From Alphaproteobacteria bacterium (GTDB lineage Bacteria > Pseudomonadota > Alphaproteobacteria > Rhizobiales > Xanthobacteraceae), in contig VAZV01000167.1 of NCBI GenBank assembly GCA_005884765.1, positions 1 through 64,000 on the forward strand: a stretch of 64,000 bases of DNA. Reading direction: 5' to 3'. Shown here one piece after another: positions 8,353-16,828 of this stretch (positions are counted from its first letter, which is position 1; every line of letters starts with the position of its first letter). The notes under the pieces were generated by a model. That model was not told the DNA's origin, ran no database searches, and was given only the letters and a program-made list of their open reading frames with translations. Made by a program: the position numbers and the translations under genes.

Positions 8353-9825
8353 TTAATCATCGAACATCGGCGGCGCAACGAAGCCGCCGAATTCACGCTC
8401 GATCAGTTCCGCCAGTTTCAGCGGTGTGCGATCCTCCAGCCAGGGCCCGACGATTTGCACGCCAATCGGCAATCCGTCGCCGCCTAGACCAAGCGGAATC
8501 GCGGTCGCCGGCAGTCCGGGCAAGGTGGCGATCCCGGGCCAGGCCAGTTGATCGGGATAAGGGTAATCCTTGCCGTCGATATTGATGCTGCGCTTTTCCT
8601 GCTCCGGCGAATGATCGTGCGCAAAGGCGGATGTCGGCATGATCGGGCAGATTACGGCGTCGAAACTCCGAAACAGCTCACGCCATTGCGCGCGCAGCCG
8701 CGCCCGCGCGGTCTCGTCGAGTACCCAGGCGCGATGGCTTGTGGTGATGCCGCGCAGACGTTCGGCGGCAAGGCTCCTGTCATCTGGCGATAGCTGCGCG
8801 GCGGCGGCCTGGGCGCCGGCGTACACCTCGGGGAGAAAGAACGTGCCAAGGAACGACAGCAGCATCCGCATATACAACCGCGTCGTCTCCGCAAAGTTGG
8901 GCAACAGCGCGCTCTCTCGCGTCACGCTCGCGCCGGCCTTTGCAAGATTGCCGGCAAGTTTCTCGATCGCGTCGCGAATCTCCTTGTTCGGTGGCAATAC
9001 CGGATCGGTTTCGACGACCAGCACGCGAAAATCCTTCAAGCCGGCGTGACGTGCGCCCGGCAGGGCCAGCCTGTAGGCGATACCGGCCTCCAGCGGGTCG
9101 GGCCCTGCGATCACATCAAGCACGAGCGAAAGATCGAGAGCTGAGCGCGCCATCGGGCCGATCACCGCCATGTCGCGGTCCATCGGGATCGCCGGAAACG
9201 GCGGCGGCAGATGGCCGCGCGAGGGGGCCAGCGCAAAGGTCGGCTTGTGCGCGTAGACGCCGCAATGAAACGCCGGCACGCGCAGTGAGCCGCCGATGTC
9301 GGAACCGAGCGAAAGCGGCCCATAACCGGCAGCGAGCGCCGCCGCCGAGCCGCCGGAAGAGCCGCCCGGCGTGCGGCCGAGGTTATAGGGATTGTTGGTG
9401 GTGCCGTAGATGTCGTTGTAACTCTGCCAGTCGCCGAGCCCGACCGGCACATTGGTCTTGCCGAGGATCACGCCGCCGGCTTCTTTCACCCGCGAAATCG
9501 CCAGCGCGTCTTCCGCGGGCCGGTAATTCTTTTGCGGCACAAAGCCCCATGTCGTGGGCAGGCCGGCGACGTTGTAGGATTCCTTCACGGTCAAGGGAAT
9601 GCCGAGCAGCGGCTTTTGCTCGCCGCGCGCCAACGCGGCGTCGGCTTCGCGCGCGGCTTGCAGGCCGCGTTCGAAATCGCGCACGCAAATCGCATTGATT
9701 TTGCCGTCGTGGCGCTCGATGCGGCCAATGGCGTCGTTGGCGAGCTCGACGGCGGATACCTTCTTTGCCCTCAGTGCTGCCGACGCTTCGACCGCGGTAT
9801 TGAAACTCCACTGCGATTTGGCCAA
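8353..9825 (-). CDS. Amidase signature family amidase
   Basis: A 490-residue amidase. The Ser-cisSer-Lys triad is visible: Lys in IPLTVKESYNVAGLPTTWG, the cis-Ser in GRTPGGSSGGSAAALAAGYG, and the nucleophile Ser in LGSDIGGSLRVPA. I place the start at TTG 9825, because AGGAG stands 7 nt before it. An ATG at 9879 would add 18 residues without a comparable ribosome binding site. The family hydrolyses amides or transamidates, and the specific substrate is open. The NTF2-like gene follows on the same strand. Confidence 0.9.
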   Translation of the reverse strand: MAKSQWSFNTAVEASAALRAKKVSAVELANDAIGRIERHDGKINAICVRDFERGLQAAREADAALARGEQKPLLGIPLTVKESYNVAGLPTTWGFVPQKNYRPAEDALAISRVKEAGGVILGKTNVPVGLGDWQSYNDIYGTTNNPYNLGRTPGGSSGGSAAALAAGYGPLSLGSDIGGSLRVPAFHCGVYAHKPTFALAPSRGHLPPPFPAIPMDRDMAVIGPMARSALDLSLVLDVIAGPDPLEAGIAYRLALPGARHAGLKDFRVLVVETDPVLPPNKEIRDAIEKLAGNLAKAGASVTRESALLPNFAETTRLYMRMLLSFLGTFFLPEVYAGAQAAAAQLSPDDRSLAAERLRGITTSHRAWVLDETARARLRAQWRELFRSFDAVICPIMPTSAFAHDHSPEQEKRSINIDGKDYPYPDQLAWPGIATLPGLPATAIPLGLGGDGLPIGVQIVGPWLEDRTPLKLAELIEREFGGFVAPPMFDD

Positions 9826-9917
9826 GGCTGTTCTCCTGCTCTGTTTGGCTGGTCTGCAGGAGATGATGCCCGGTTCCACAAGCTGCCGCTAGACCTGCGA
9901 TCGCTGCGCGGGGCGAG

Positions 9918-10448
9918 CTACTCCGGCAGCATCCGCTGCATGATGCGGTCGCGGTAGACGAATATGTGGGCCAGCGCCGCCGCGACGTGGATACCGATCA
10001 CCACCAACAACGTCCATTCCGCGGCTTGATGCAGACCGTCGATGGCTTTGCCGGCCACCTCATTGTCGGATGCCAGCATGGGCACCGGCACGAGGTAGAA
10101 GAGCGAGATCGACCAGCCGCGAAACGAGGCGAACAGCCAGCCCGTCAGAGTGGTTGCCAGCACCAGGACGTAGAGCATCCAGTGCACGGCCTCCGAGCTG
10201 AGCCGCTGCCAGCCGGCCAGCGAACTTTCCGGATCTACCGGGTGAGTAAGCCGCCATACGAATCTCAGAACGATGAGAACCAGAATCGCTAATCCAAAGG
10301 ACACATGGAATGTCATGCCGGCGCCAGGTTGCATGCCGCGGTGAAGGTCGGGCATCAGCCAGCCGATCGGATATTGCACCACGAGCAGCGCCACGATCAG
10401 CCAGTGGAGCACCTTCGCGGTGGTCCCGTATCTCAGTTGGGTAGCCAT
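9918..10448 (-). CDS. Cytochrome b561
   Basis: A 176-residue inner-membrane di-haem cytochrome with four predicted helices. Histidines suitable as haem ligands occur in KVLHWLIVALLVVQYPIGW (helix 1), GMTFHVSFGLAILVLIVLRF (helix 2), GLHQAAEWTLLVVIGIHVAA (helix 4) and nearby positions. The start at ATG 10448 (MATQLRYG) follows CCAGGGAATTTC. The family moves electrons from the quinol pool, for example to superoxide or a periplasmic acceptor. It stands alone between the amidase and the outer-membrane-like gene. Confidence 0.9.
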   Translation of the reverse strand: MATQLRYGTTAKVLHWLIVALLVVQYPIGWLMPDLHRGMQPGAGMTFHVSFGLAILVLIVLRFVWRLTHPVDPESSLAGWQRLSSEAVHWMLYVLVLATTLTGWLFASFRGWSISLFYLVPVPMLASDNEVAGKAIDGLHQAAEWTLLVVIGIHVAAALAHIFVYRDRIMQRMLPE

Positions 10449-10598
10449 GAAATTCCCTGGAGAGGTCGTTTGGGCAAGGGGTTTAGCATCACGACAACGA
10501 TCCACTCGATGCCGCTTTAATTCCATAACAGGAAACAGAATTGATCGACTTAGAATCGATAAAGGCGGGCAGCGAGGCACGAGGGATGCATCGTCGCG

Positions 10599-11471
10599 TC
10601 AGGGTTGAAATGGTCGCGCGGAGGTGCGCGCCATCGGATTGACCGGTCCGGATGAGGTCTTCTGTTCGCTGGAATTGCTCCCGGGCACCGGAAACGCGTA
10701 GCCCAAAATCGTTTTGATGACGAGACGGTCGGACGCAGGCGTCAGTCCATAGCCAACACCGAAGTTCACATCCACGACGCCGACCTTGAAATCGGTCACG
10801 GCGAATAACGTGTGTTGCTGATCGGCGAGCTTCGGGAAGTCCCCGATCTTGCCGAAATCGGAATAATATTCGAGCCCTACAAACAGATCCTTATCGAGCT
10901 TTCGCGCCAGCCGCGCCGCTGGCGCGAAGTCCGCCTCGCCAAGTTTTCCAAAGCCGATATCTACGATCGGGTTGACGATGAATTCATAGTCGGCGTTACG
11001 GACGCCGATGATGGGCCGCATCTCCATTGCAAATCGCGTTTGCGAGAATTTGGGCGTCTCGTTGCTGAATTCGAAATTGATCCCGTAAAAGAAGTCGCGC
11101 TTCTCGGCATTGGGCGAGACGAACAGGGTCCGCAACTTGAATGAATTTGACAAAAACTGTTGATCCTGGATGGCGAAGGGCAGATAGAGCCCGACTTCCC
11201 ACCAATCGGTGACGCCATAGGCAAATTCCGGCGTGCCGTTGATTGCGTGGTTGGAGACGAGGCCACCCGGAAACGGCGGGTCCTTAAGCCCGATCGCGGT
11301 GTAGTTGAGGTGCTGCTGGATCGTGAATTGGCCCACCGCGGCAATGCCGGCGTTGTAGACCTGGATTTCATCAGTGGCCTTCGCACCTTGGGCGAGCAGG
11401 ACAGAGACGGCAGTGCAGGCCAGCCAGGAAAGATGGCGCCTGGAGCCCGGTCTGAATCGGCGTCTCATCAT
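10599..11471 (-). CDS. Predicted outer-membrane/secreted beta-rich protein, co-transcribed with mbfA
   Basis: A 290-residue protein with a signal peptide (basic start MMRRRFRPGSRRHLSW, hydrophobic core, cleavage probably after AQGAKA). The remainder is rich in alternating aromatic and hydrophobic beta-strand patterns, such as WWEVGLYLPFAIQ, DFFYGINFEFSNETP and VNFGVGYGLTPASDRL, as in porin-like barrels. It starts only 15 nt after the mbfA stop on the same strand, so the pair is very probably one transcript under the iron-control element upstream of mbfA. I do not recognise a named family with confidence. A role in metal release across the outer membrane is an inference from position only. Confidence 0.75.
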   Translation of the reverse strand: MMRRRFRPGSRRHLSWLACTAVSVLLAQGAKATDEIQVYNAGIAAVGQFTIQQHLNYTAIGLKDPPFPGGLVSNHAINGTPEFAYGVTDWWEVGLYLPFAIQDQQFLSNSFKLRTLFVSPNAEKRDFFYGINFEFSNETPKFSQTRFAMEMRPIIGVRNADYEFIVNPIVDIGFGKLGEADFAPAARLARKLDKDLFVGLEYYSDFGKIGDFPKLADQQHTLFAVTDFKVGVVDVNFGVGYGLTPASDRLVIKTILGYAFPVPGSNSSEQKTSSGPVNPMARTSARPFQP

Positions 11472-11486
11472 CGCCGCGGTGCCCGC

Positions 11487-12458
11487 CTACGCCGCGCCGA
11501 TCAGAATGCCGACCGCAAGCACGATGACGCCGCCGAGCACGATCTGGAATACCGCCTGGAGGAACGGGGTGTCCATATATCGGGCGCGGATGAAAGCGAT
11601 CGCCCATAATTCGAAGAACACCACGACGCCTGCCATCGCGGTCGCGATCCAGAACGCGTTGGGCCATGAATCCGGTACCAGATACGGCATGGAGTGGCCC
11701 AAACCGCCGAGTGCCGTCATCACGCCGCTGGCAGCGCCGCGCAGCCACGGCGAACCGCGCCCGGTGAGCGATCCGTCGTCGGACAAGGCTTCCGCAAATC
11801 CCATGCTGATGCCGGCGCCGATCGAGGCGGCGAGTCCAACCAGAAACGTCTGCCAGTTCAGATGGGTCGCGAAGGCGGCGGCAAACAGCGGCGCCAGCGT
11901 CGATACCGATCCGTCCATCAATCCGGCGAGGCCGGGCTGCACATACTGCAGGACGAATAGGCGCCGGCGCGTCCTGTCTTCGGCTTCGCGTACATCCGGG
12001 CTCAGAATCTGGTTGGTCAGCTTTGCCGCGAGTTTCTCGTGGCCCTTTTCCTCTTCGGCGAGATCGCCGAGCAGCCGGCGGACCCCGACATCCTCCGCGC
12101 GCTCACTGGCCTTGGCGTAGAACCGCTCGGCTTGCAGCTCCATCGTCTCGACCTCCTTGCGGATGGCGTCGAGCGACAGATTCTTGGTCAGCCAGATCGG
12201 GCGCCGGCGCAAAAATCCCTTGACGTCCTCCCGCCGGATCGGCGGCAGATGCGGTCCGAAACGCTGCTCATACAATTCCAGCAGCCGATGGCGATGACCG
12301 CTCTCCTCCTCGGCCATCTCTTCGAATACCTTGGCGGTGTCCGGATAACGCTTCGCGAGGTCCTCGGCGAAGCTCATATAGATGCGGCTATCTTCTTCCT
12401 CTGAGGAGATCGCAACGGCCAGCACCTCGCGCTCGGTGAGATCGGCAAAATTCTTCAC
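11487..12458 (-). CDS. mbfA: MbfA-type iron exporter: ferritin-like domain fused to VIT1/CCC1 transporter
   Basis: A 323-residue two-domain protein. Residues about 1-150 form a ferritin-like four-helix domain with metal-ligand motifs SSEEEDSRIY, EEMAEEESGH and LAEEEKGHEK. Residues about 170-323 form a membrane domain of the vacuolar iron transporter (VIT1/CCC1) family, starting QPGLAGLMDGSVSTLAPLFA. This architecture is that of membrane-bound ferritin A, an inner-membrane iron exporter of Bradyrhizobium and Agrobacterium repressed by Irr. The start is GTG 12458. A 19-nt iron-control palindrome lies 17 nt upstream. An outer-membrane-like gene follows in the same transcript. Confidence 0.92.
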   Translation of the reverse strand: MKNFADLTEREVLAVAISSEEEDSRIYMSFAEDLAKRYPDTAKVFEEMAEEESGHRHRLLELYEQRFGPHLPPIRREDVKGFLRRRPIWLTKNLSLDAIRKEVETMELQAERFYAKASERAEDVGVRRLLGDLAEEEKGHEKLAAKLTNQILSPDVREAEDRTRRRLFVLQYVQPGLAGLMDGSVSTLAPLFAAAFATHLNWQTFLVGLAASIGAGISMGFAEALSDDGSLTGRGSPWLRGAASGVMTALGGLGHSMPYLVPDSWPNAFWIATAMAGVVVFFELWAIAFIRARYMDTPFLQAVFQIVLGGVIVLAVGILIGAA

Positions 12459-12475
12459 GGGTCAGCGCCTTCTCT

Positions 12476-12494
12476 GTTTAGAATGGTTCTAAAC
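12476..12494 (-). promoter_or_regulatory. Predicted iron control element (Irr/ICE) of mbfA
   Basis: The sequence is a perfect 8-3-8 palindrome, GTTTAGAATGGTTCTAAAC, 17 nt upstream of the mbfA GTG. It resembles the TTTAGAA-N3-TTCTAAA-like iron control element to which Irr binds in Bradyrhizobium. Repression under low iron would fit an exporter. Binding by Irr is inferred, not shown. Confidence 0.75.
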
Positions 12495-12530
12495 TGTTAT
12501 AGAAGGCTGTGTTTCCGGGGTCAAATCCGT

Positions 12531-13685
12531 TTAGCGGCTGGCGCGCGATTTCTGCAGAAATTCGAGCAGCAAATGACTGACCTGCTCCGGCTGCTCCTGT
12601 TGCACCCAATGGCCGGCGTCGTCGACCAGATGAACGCTTAACATCCTGGTGCATGTGCTTTTCTGCATCGCCTCATAGACGCCAGGGCGCTGATAGGTGC
12701 CCCAATCCTGTTTGCCTGAGATAAAGCAGGAGGGCACGTCGATGGTTTTGCCCGACCAGATCTGGAGTTCGGCGTTGAAGGCGCCTGAAGTGCCGCAGCG
12801 ATACCATTGCAAGCCGCCCTGGAATCCGGTGCGGGCATATTCAGCGCTGTAGAAAGCAAGCTCGCTGTCGGGAAGCCATCTGTTCGCCGCGATCGCGGCG
12901 CCATCGGGCATTTCGGCCGCGACCGTCTCCGGCATGGTCTTGGCGAGATCCATCACATAATAGGTCGGCTGTTTCGCGAGTTCGCCGGCCGACCAGGATT
13001 GCAGCGGATAAGGCTTGTTGTCTTTCCAGTCCGCGCTCTTGTGATGGTAATAGGCGCGCAGGAAATCATGCACGCCTTGCGGCGCGCGATGCATGTCGTC
13101 GTTCGCCTCACGTGTCGAATAGTACCACTGATAATGCTTGCGCGGCCGCGGCAGGCTTGCGAGCTCGCGATGCACCGGATCTTCCGGTTGGGGTTTCGCG
13201 GGCGCATCGGCGGTGTTGAACGGGAGCGATGGCGGGGCCGCGAACGGCGCGCTCATCAGCGCCACCGATCGGAACACATCGGGCCGCAGCAGCGCGCACC
13301 ACCCCGCGACCGGGCTGCCAAAATCATGGCCGATGACGGCATCGACGGTTGCGTGGCCGAAGGCTGCTACGAGGCCGAGCGCGTCGCGCACCACATTGGT
13401 GAGCCGGAACGGCGTGAGATCGCCGTCGTAGTTCGCGTCCCAGCCAGTGGTGCGGCCATAGCCGCGCTGGTCCGGCGCGATCACGTGATAGCCGGCCTCC
13501 GCAAGCTGTGGCATCACCTTGCGCCAGCTATAGGCAAGTTCGGGAAAGCCGTGCAGCAGCAGCAAACACGGGCGCCCACGCGTCTCGAAGCCGGCCTCGA
13601 GCACATGCATGCGAAGGCCGTTGATGTTTTCCACGAAGCGCGAGCGGATCGTGGAGGGAAGGGGGATGTCGGGGAGGCTTTCCAT
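12531..13685 (-). CDS. Alpha/beta hydrolase, epoxide-hydrolase-like
   Basis: A 384-residue alpha/beta-fold enzyme with CLLLLHGFPELAYSWRKVMP (oxyanion HGFP motif at about residue 45), PDQRGYGRTTG, and the nucleophile elbow VIGHDFGSPVAGW, which uses an Asp nucleophile as in soluble epoxide hydrolases. The likely acid is in SGKQDWGTY and the base is the His in VDDAGHWVQQEQPE. The Asp nucleophile and HGFP motif separate it from esterases. The reaction would be hydrolysis of an epoxide (or a related ester intermediate) to a diol. It is monocistronic in appearance, and the upstream side is occupied by a composite repeat. Confidence 0.85.
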   Translation of the reverse strand: MESLPDIPLPSTIRSRFVENINGLRMHVLEAGFETRGRPCLLLLHGFPELAYSWRKVMPQLAEAGYHVIAPDQRGYGRTTGWDANYDGDLTPFRLTNVVRDALGLVAAFGHATVDAVIGHDFGSPVAGWCALLRPDVFRSVALMSAPFAAPPSLPFNTADAPAKPQPEDPVHRELASLPRPRKHYQWYYSTREANDDMHRAPQGVHDFLRAYYHHKSADWKDNKPYPLQSWSAGELAKQPTYYVMDLAKTMPETVAAEMPDGAAIAANRWLPDSELAFYSAEYARTGFQGGLQWYRCGTSGAFNAELQIWSGKTIDVPSCFISGKQDWGTYQRPGVYEAMQKSTCTRMLSVHLVDDAGHWVQQEQPEQVSHLLLEFLQKSRASR

Positions 13686-13708
13686 TTTGGCTAGCTCACA
13701 AAAAGATT

Positions 13709-13840
13709 CGTAGGGTCGGCAAAGCCAACGGGTCGCACGAATGCGCGCCCGATGACAGGCTCCGCGTGCCCACCACTATGCGCGAGGACATCAACAATTG
13801 GTGGGCACGGCGCAATAGACGCGCCTTTGCCCACTCTACG
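13709..13840. repeat. Composite palindromic repeat with an embedded family 1 fragment
   Basis: The left end CGTAGGGTCGGCAAAG and right end CTTTGCCCACTCTACG are near-perfect inverted copies. A second inverted pair, GTGCCCACC / GGTGGGCAC, lies inside. Between them 13723-13764 carries the AGCCAACGGGTCGCACGAAT ... CGATGACAGGCTCCG core of repeat family 1, so one repeat seems inserted in or recombined with another. The right end overlaps the last codons of the acyl-CoA ligase gene. Confidence 0.65.
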
Positions 13841-15383
13841 ATATTCTCACCGTCATCTGCGGCCAATATTTGTCGCGCAAGTGCCGCTTCACCAGCTTTC
13901 CCGTCGGCGTGCGCGGCAGTTCGGCCTCGAAGTCGATGCTGCGCGGGCATTTGATCGGCGACAGGTGCTTTCGGCAAAATGAGATCAGCTCGGCTTCCAG
14001 CGCTTTCCCTGCGCGTGACATGTCGTGCGGCTGCACCACGGCCTTGACCTCTTCGCCCATCTCCTCGTTCGGAACGCCGAACACCGCGACGTCGGCAACG
14101 TCGGCATGGGTGATCAGCACGTCCTCGGTCTCCTGCGGGTAGATGTTCACGCCGCCCGAAATGATCATGTAAGATTTGCGATCGGTGAGATAGAGAAAGC
14201 CTTCGTCGTCGAGATAGCCGACGTCGCCGAGTGTCGACCAACCCCTGGCGTTGTAGGCGCGCTTGGTCTTCTCCGGATCGTTGTGATAGGCGAACACCGG
14301 CGCATCGGCGAAATAGACCGTGCCGATCTGCCCCGTGGGCGCTTCCTGGTCGTTGTCGTCAAGGATTTTGACCTTGCCGACGACGGCGCGACCGACCGTG
14401 CCGCGATGGGTGAGCCATTGCTCTGAAGTCGAAACCGTGATGCCGTTGCCTTCCGAGCCGGCGTAATATTCGATCAGGATCGGTCCCCACCAGTCGATCA
14501 TTTTGGCCTTGACGTCGATCGGGCAGGGCGCGGCGGCATGGATCGCGCCTTTGAGCGAGGAGACATCGTAGCGCAGCCGAACTTCATCCGGCAGTTTCAG
14601 CATGCGCACGAACATGGTCGGCACCAGTTGCGATTGCGTCACCCTGTGCTTCTCGACCAGCTTTAAAAACGTTTCGGCATCGAAAGATTCCATGATGATC
14701 GAGGTACCGCCTAGCGTGATCGCCATCATGTTGAAGCGCAAGGGCGCGGCGTGATAGAGCGGCGCCGGCGAAAGGTAAATGCTGTCGGCATTCATGCCGC
14801 ACATGTCGGCGCAGAGAACTTTCAGAAACGGATTCGGCACGTCGATCGGTTTGCTTTCCGACTGCCGCTTGATGCCCTTTGGTCGCCCCGTAGTGCCCGA
14901 CGAATACAGCATGTCGTAGCCGGCGACCTCATCGGGGATTGGCGTGGTCGGCTGCACGCTCGCCTCCTTGTCGAACGAGCGGAAGCCGGGGAGAGGCTCG
15001 TCGAGCATATAGAACAAGGGCCCGCCGGGCGCATCCGTGATCAAGCTCTTGACCTGGTCGGCGCATTTCGGCGAGGTGATGACGAGTTTGGCGCCGCAGT
15101 CTTTGACGATATAGGCGATCTCGTCCGGGGTGAGATAGCGGCTGATCGCGGTGTAATAGAGCCCTGAGCGCTGCGCCGCCCAGCAGATTTCCATGAAGGC
15201 AAGGCGATTCTCCATCAATAGGGCGATGTGATCGCCGGCCTTCAGCCCGAGCAAACGGAACAGATGCGCGCCCTGGTTCGAGAGTTCGTCAAGCTCGCGA
15301 TAGCTGATTGCCTTGCCGCTGCCCGCCATCTGGTAGGCGACCTTGTCGGGATGGCTACGCGCGTGAATCGATGGGTGGGTCAT
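13836..15383 (-). CDS. Acyl-CoA synthetase (AMP-binding ligase)
   Basis: A 515-residue ANL-superfamily ligase. The P-loop is YSSGTTGRPKGIKRQ at about residue 160, the A5-like motif is IEYYAGSEGNG near 310, the hinge region is YLTDRKSYMIISGGVNIYPQ near 405, and the catalytic Lys is in PRTPTGKLVKRHL near the C-terminus. Start ATG 15383 (MTHPSIHARSHPDKVAYQ). The reaction is ATP-dependent activation of a carboxylic acid to its CoA thioester. A thiolase gene is 109 bp upstream on the same strand, and TetR, SDR and two acyl-CoA dehydrogenase genes are divergent, so the block probably degrades one acid by beta-oxidation. Confidence 0.9.
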   Translation of the reverse strand: MTHPSIHARSHPDKVAYQMAGSGKAISYRELDELSNQGAHLFRLLGLKAGDHIALLMENRLAFMEICWAAQRSGLYYTAISRYLTPDEIAYIVKDCGAKLVITSPKCADQVKSLITDAPGGPLFYMLDEPLPGFRSFDKEASVQPTTPIPDEVAGYDMLYSSGTTGRPKGIKRQSESKPIDVPNPFLKVLCADMCGMNADSIYLSPAPLYHAAPLRFNMMAITLGGTSIIMESFDAETFLKLVEKHRVTQSQLVPTMFVRMLKLPDEVRLRYDVSSLKGAIHAAAPCPIDVKAKMIDWWGPILIEYYAGSEGNGITVSTSEQWLTHRGTVGRAVVGKVKILDDNDQEAPTGQIGTVYFADAPVFAYHNDPEKTKRAYNARGWSTLGDVGYLDDEGFLYLTDRKSYMIISGGVNIYPQETEDVLITHADVADVAVFGVPNEEMGEEVKAVVQPHDMSRAGKALEAELISFCRKHLSPIKCPRSIDFEAELPRTPTGKLVKRHLRDKYWPQMTVRIS

Positions 15384-15401
15384 GAAGGATTTCTCAGAGG
15401 C

Positions 15402-15487
15402 GCGAATAGTGAGTAGCGAATAGCGAATAGATGAGAGGCGGCGGCATGCGCCCTGCATCCACTCACTATTCGCTACTCGCTATTCGC
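15402..15487. repeat. GCGAATAG-type inverted repeat between ligase and thiolase genes
   Basis: The left arm (15402-15430) is made of GCGAATAG, GTGAGTAGCGAATAG and GCGAATAG units. The right arm (15460-15487) contains CACTATTCGCTACTCGC and TATTCGC, the inverse of the same units in a different order. The arms can pair over more than 20 bp around a GC-rich loop. It separates two genes on the same strand and may act as a terminator or an mRNA-stabilising hairpin. Confidence 0.7.
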
Positions 15488-15492
15488 TTCTT

Positions 15493-16665
15493 CTACAGCC
15501 TTTCCACAATCGTCACATTGGCCATGCCGCCGCCTTCGCACATGGTCTGCAGGCCGTAGCGCTTGTTGCGTTGCTTGAGCGCATTGACGAGCGTCGTCAT
15601 CAATTTGGTGCCGGAGCAGCCAAGCGGATGGCCGAGCGCGATCGCGCCGCCATTGACGTTGAGCCGCTCGGGGTCGGCGCCGGTGGTTTTGAGCCACGCC
15701 GTCGGTACCGAGGCAAAGGCCTCGTTGACCTCGAACAGGTCGATGTCATCGATCGACAGGCCGGCCTTCTTCAGCGCGCGTTCGGTCGCGTGCAACGGCG
15801 CGTCCAGCATGATCACGGGATCGCCGCCCATCATGGTCATGTGGTGGACCCGCGCCATCGGCTTGATACCGAGCGATTTCAGGCCCTTTTCGTTGACGAC
15901 CATCACGCCGGAGGCGCCGTCGCAGATCTGGCTGGCACTTGCCGCGGTGAGCTTGCCATTCTCGGCGATCAGCTTGACGCCCTTGATGCCCGCGAGGCTG
16001 ACGTCGAAGCGGATGCCTTCGTCGATATTGTGCGTATCGGTCGAGCCGTCGGCGCGGGTGATCTGCACCGGAACGATCTCGTCTTTGAAGCGGCCGGCCT
16101 GGGTGGCGGCAATCGCGCGCTGGTGGCTGTTATAGGAATACTCATCCAGTTCGTCTTTGGAGAGGCCGTATTTTTCCGCCATCATCTCTGCGCCGGTGAA
16201 CTGGCTGAACATGATGTTGGGGTAGCGCTGCTCGATTCCCGGGCTCTTGTAGTGGCCGAAACCGTTCTTTGCGGGCAGCGACGAAGCCAGACCCATCGGC
16301 ACCCGCGTCATCGACTCGACGCCCGCGGCGATCACGATATCCATGCTGCCTGACATCACGGCTTGCGCCGCAAAATGCAGCGCCTGCTGTGACGAGCCGC
16401 ATTGCCGATCGATCGAGGTGCCGGGCACGCTCTCGGGCAGCTTTGATGCCATGATGGCATTGCGCGCGATGTTGTTGGACTGCTCGCCGGCCTGCATCAC
16501 GCAGCCCATGATGACGTCCTCAATGTCGGCGGGATCGGCGCCGGTGCGCTCCACCAGGGCATCCAGCACAGTCGCGGCAAGATCCGCCGGATGCCAGGTC
16601 GAAAGACGTCCTCCCTTGCGTCCGCCGGCGGTCCGGGCGGTGGCGACAATATAAGCCTCGGCCAT
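15493..16665 (-). CDS. Acetyl-CoA C-acyltransferase (thiolase)
   Basis: A 390-residue thiolase. The acyl-accepting Cys is in SIDRQCGSSQQALHFAAQAV at about residue 88. The HEAF-like motif reads VNEAFASVPTAWL, the catalytic His is in GGAIALGHPLGCSG, and the second Cys is in QTMCEGGGMANVTI. The family cleaves 3-ketoacyl-CoA in beta-oxidation and acts as a soluble tetramer or dimer. The acyl-CoA ligase follows on the same strand, and a TetR regulator is divergent across 163 bp. It could also serve the cou pathway, which lacks a thiolase of its own in this window, but that is speculation. Confidence 0.93.
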   Translation of the reverse strand: MAEAYIVATARTAGGRKGGRLSTWHPADLAATVLDALVERTGADPADIEDVIMGCVMQAGEQSNNIARNAIMASKLPESVPGTSIDRQCGSSQQALHFAAQAVMSGSMDIVIAAGVESMTRVPMGLASSLPAKNGFGHYKSPGIEQRYPNIMFSQFTGAEMMAEKYGLSKDELDEYSYNSHQRAIAATQAGRFKDEIVPVQITRADGSTDTHNIDEGIRFDVSLAGIKGVKLIAENGKLTAASASQICDGASGVMVVNEKGLKSLGIKPMARVHHMTMMGGDPVIMLDAPLHATERALKKAGLSIDDIDLFEVNEAFASVPTAWLKTTGADPERLNVNGGAIALGHPLGCSGTKLMTTLVNALKQRNKRYGLQTMCEGGGMANVTIVERL

Positions 16666-16734
16666 CTCTTCATCTCCCTGATTGTTCTGGGTTTGTCTGG
16701 AATGTCGGGGCGGATTTAAGGGATGCTCAGGGAT

Positions 16735-16754
16735 TTAGTCAATCGATCAATTAA
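16735..16754. promoter_or_regulatory. Candidate TetR operator in the thiolase/TetR divergent promoter
   Basis: An imperfect 20-nt palindrome of the form TTA-N4-A-TCGA-T-N4-TAA, with 14 of 20 positions symmetric, centred on ATCGAT. It lies between the divergent thiolase and TetR genes, 70 nt before the thiolase start. The length and symmetry suit a TetR-family dimer. No other support is visible. Confidence 0.35.
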
Positions 16755-16828
16755 CCCTTGAGTGCGGCGCTTGCATCGGCTTATCTCGCCTTGGATTTCG
16801 GTTTGGGTTTTCGTCCCGCGGGCGGGTC

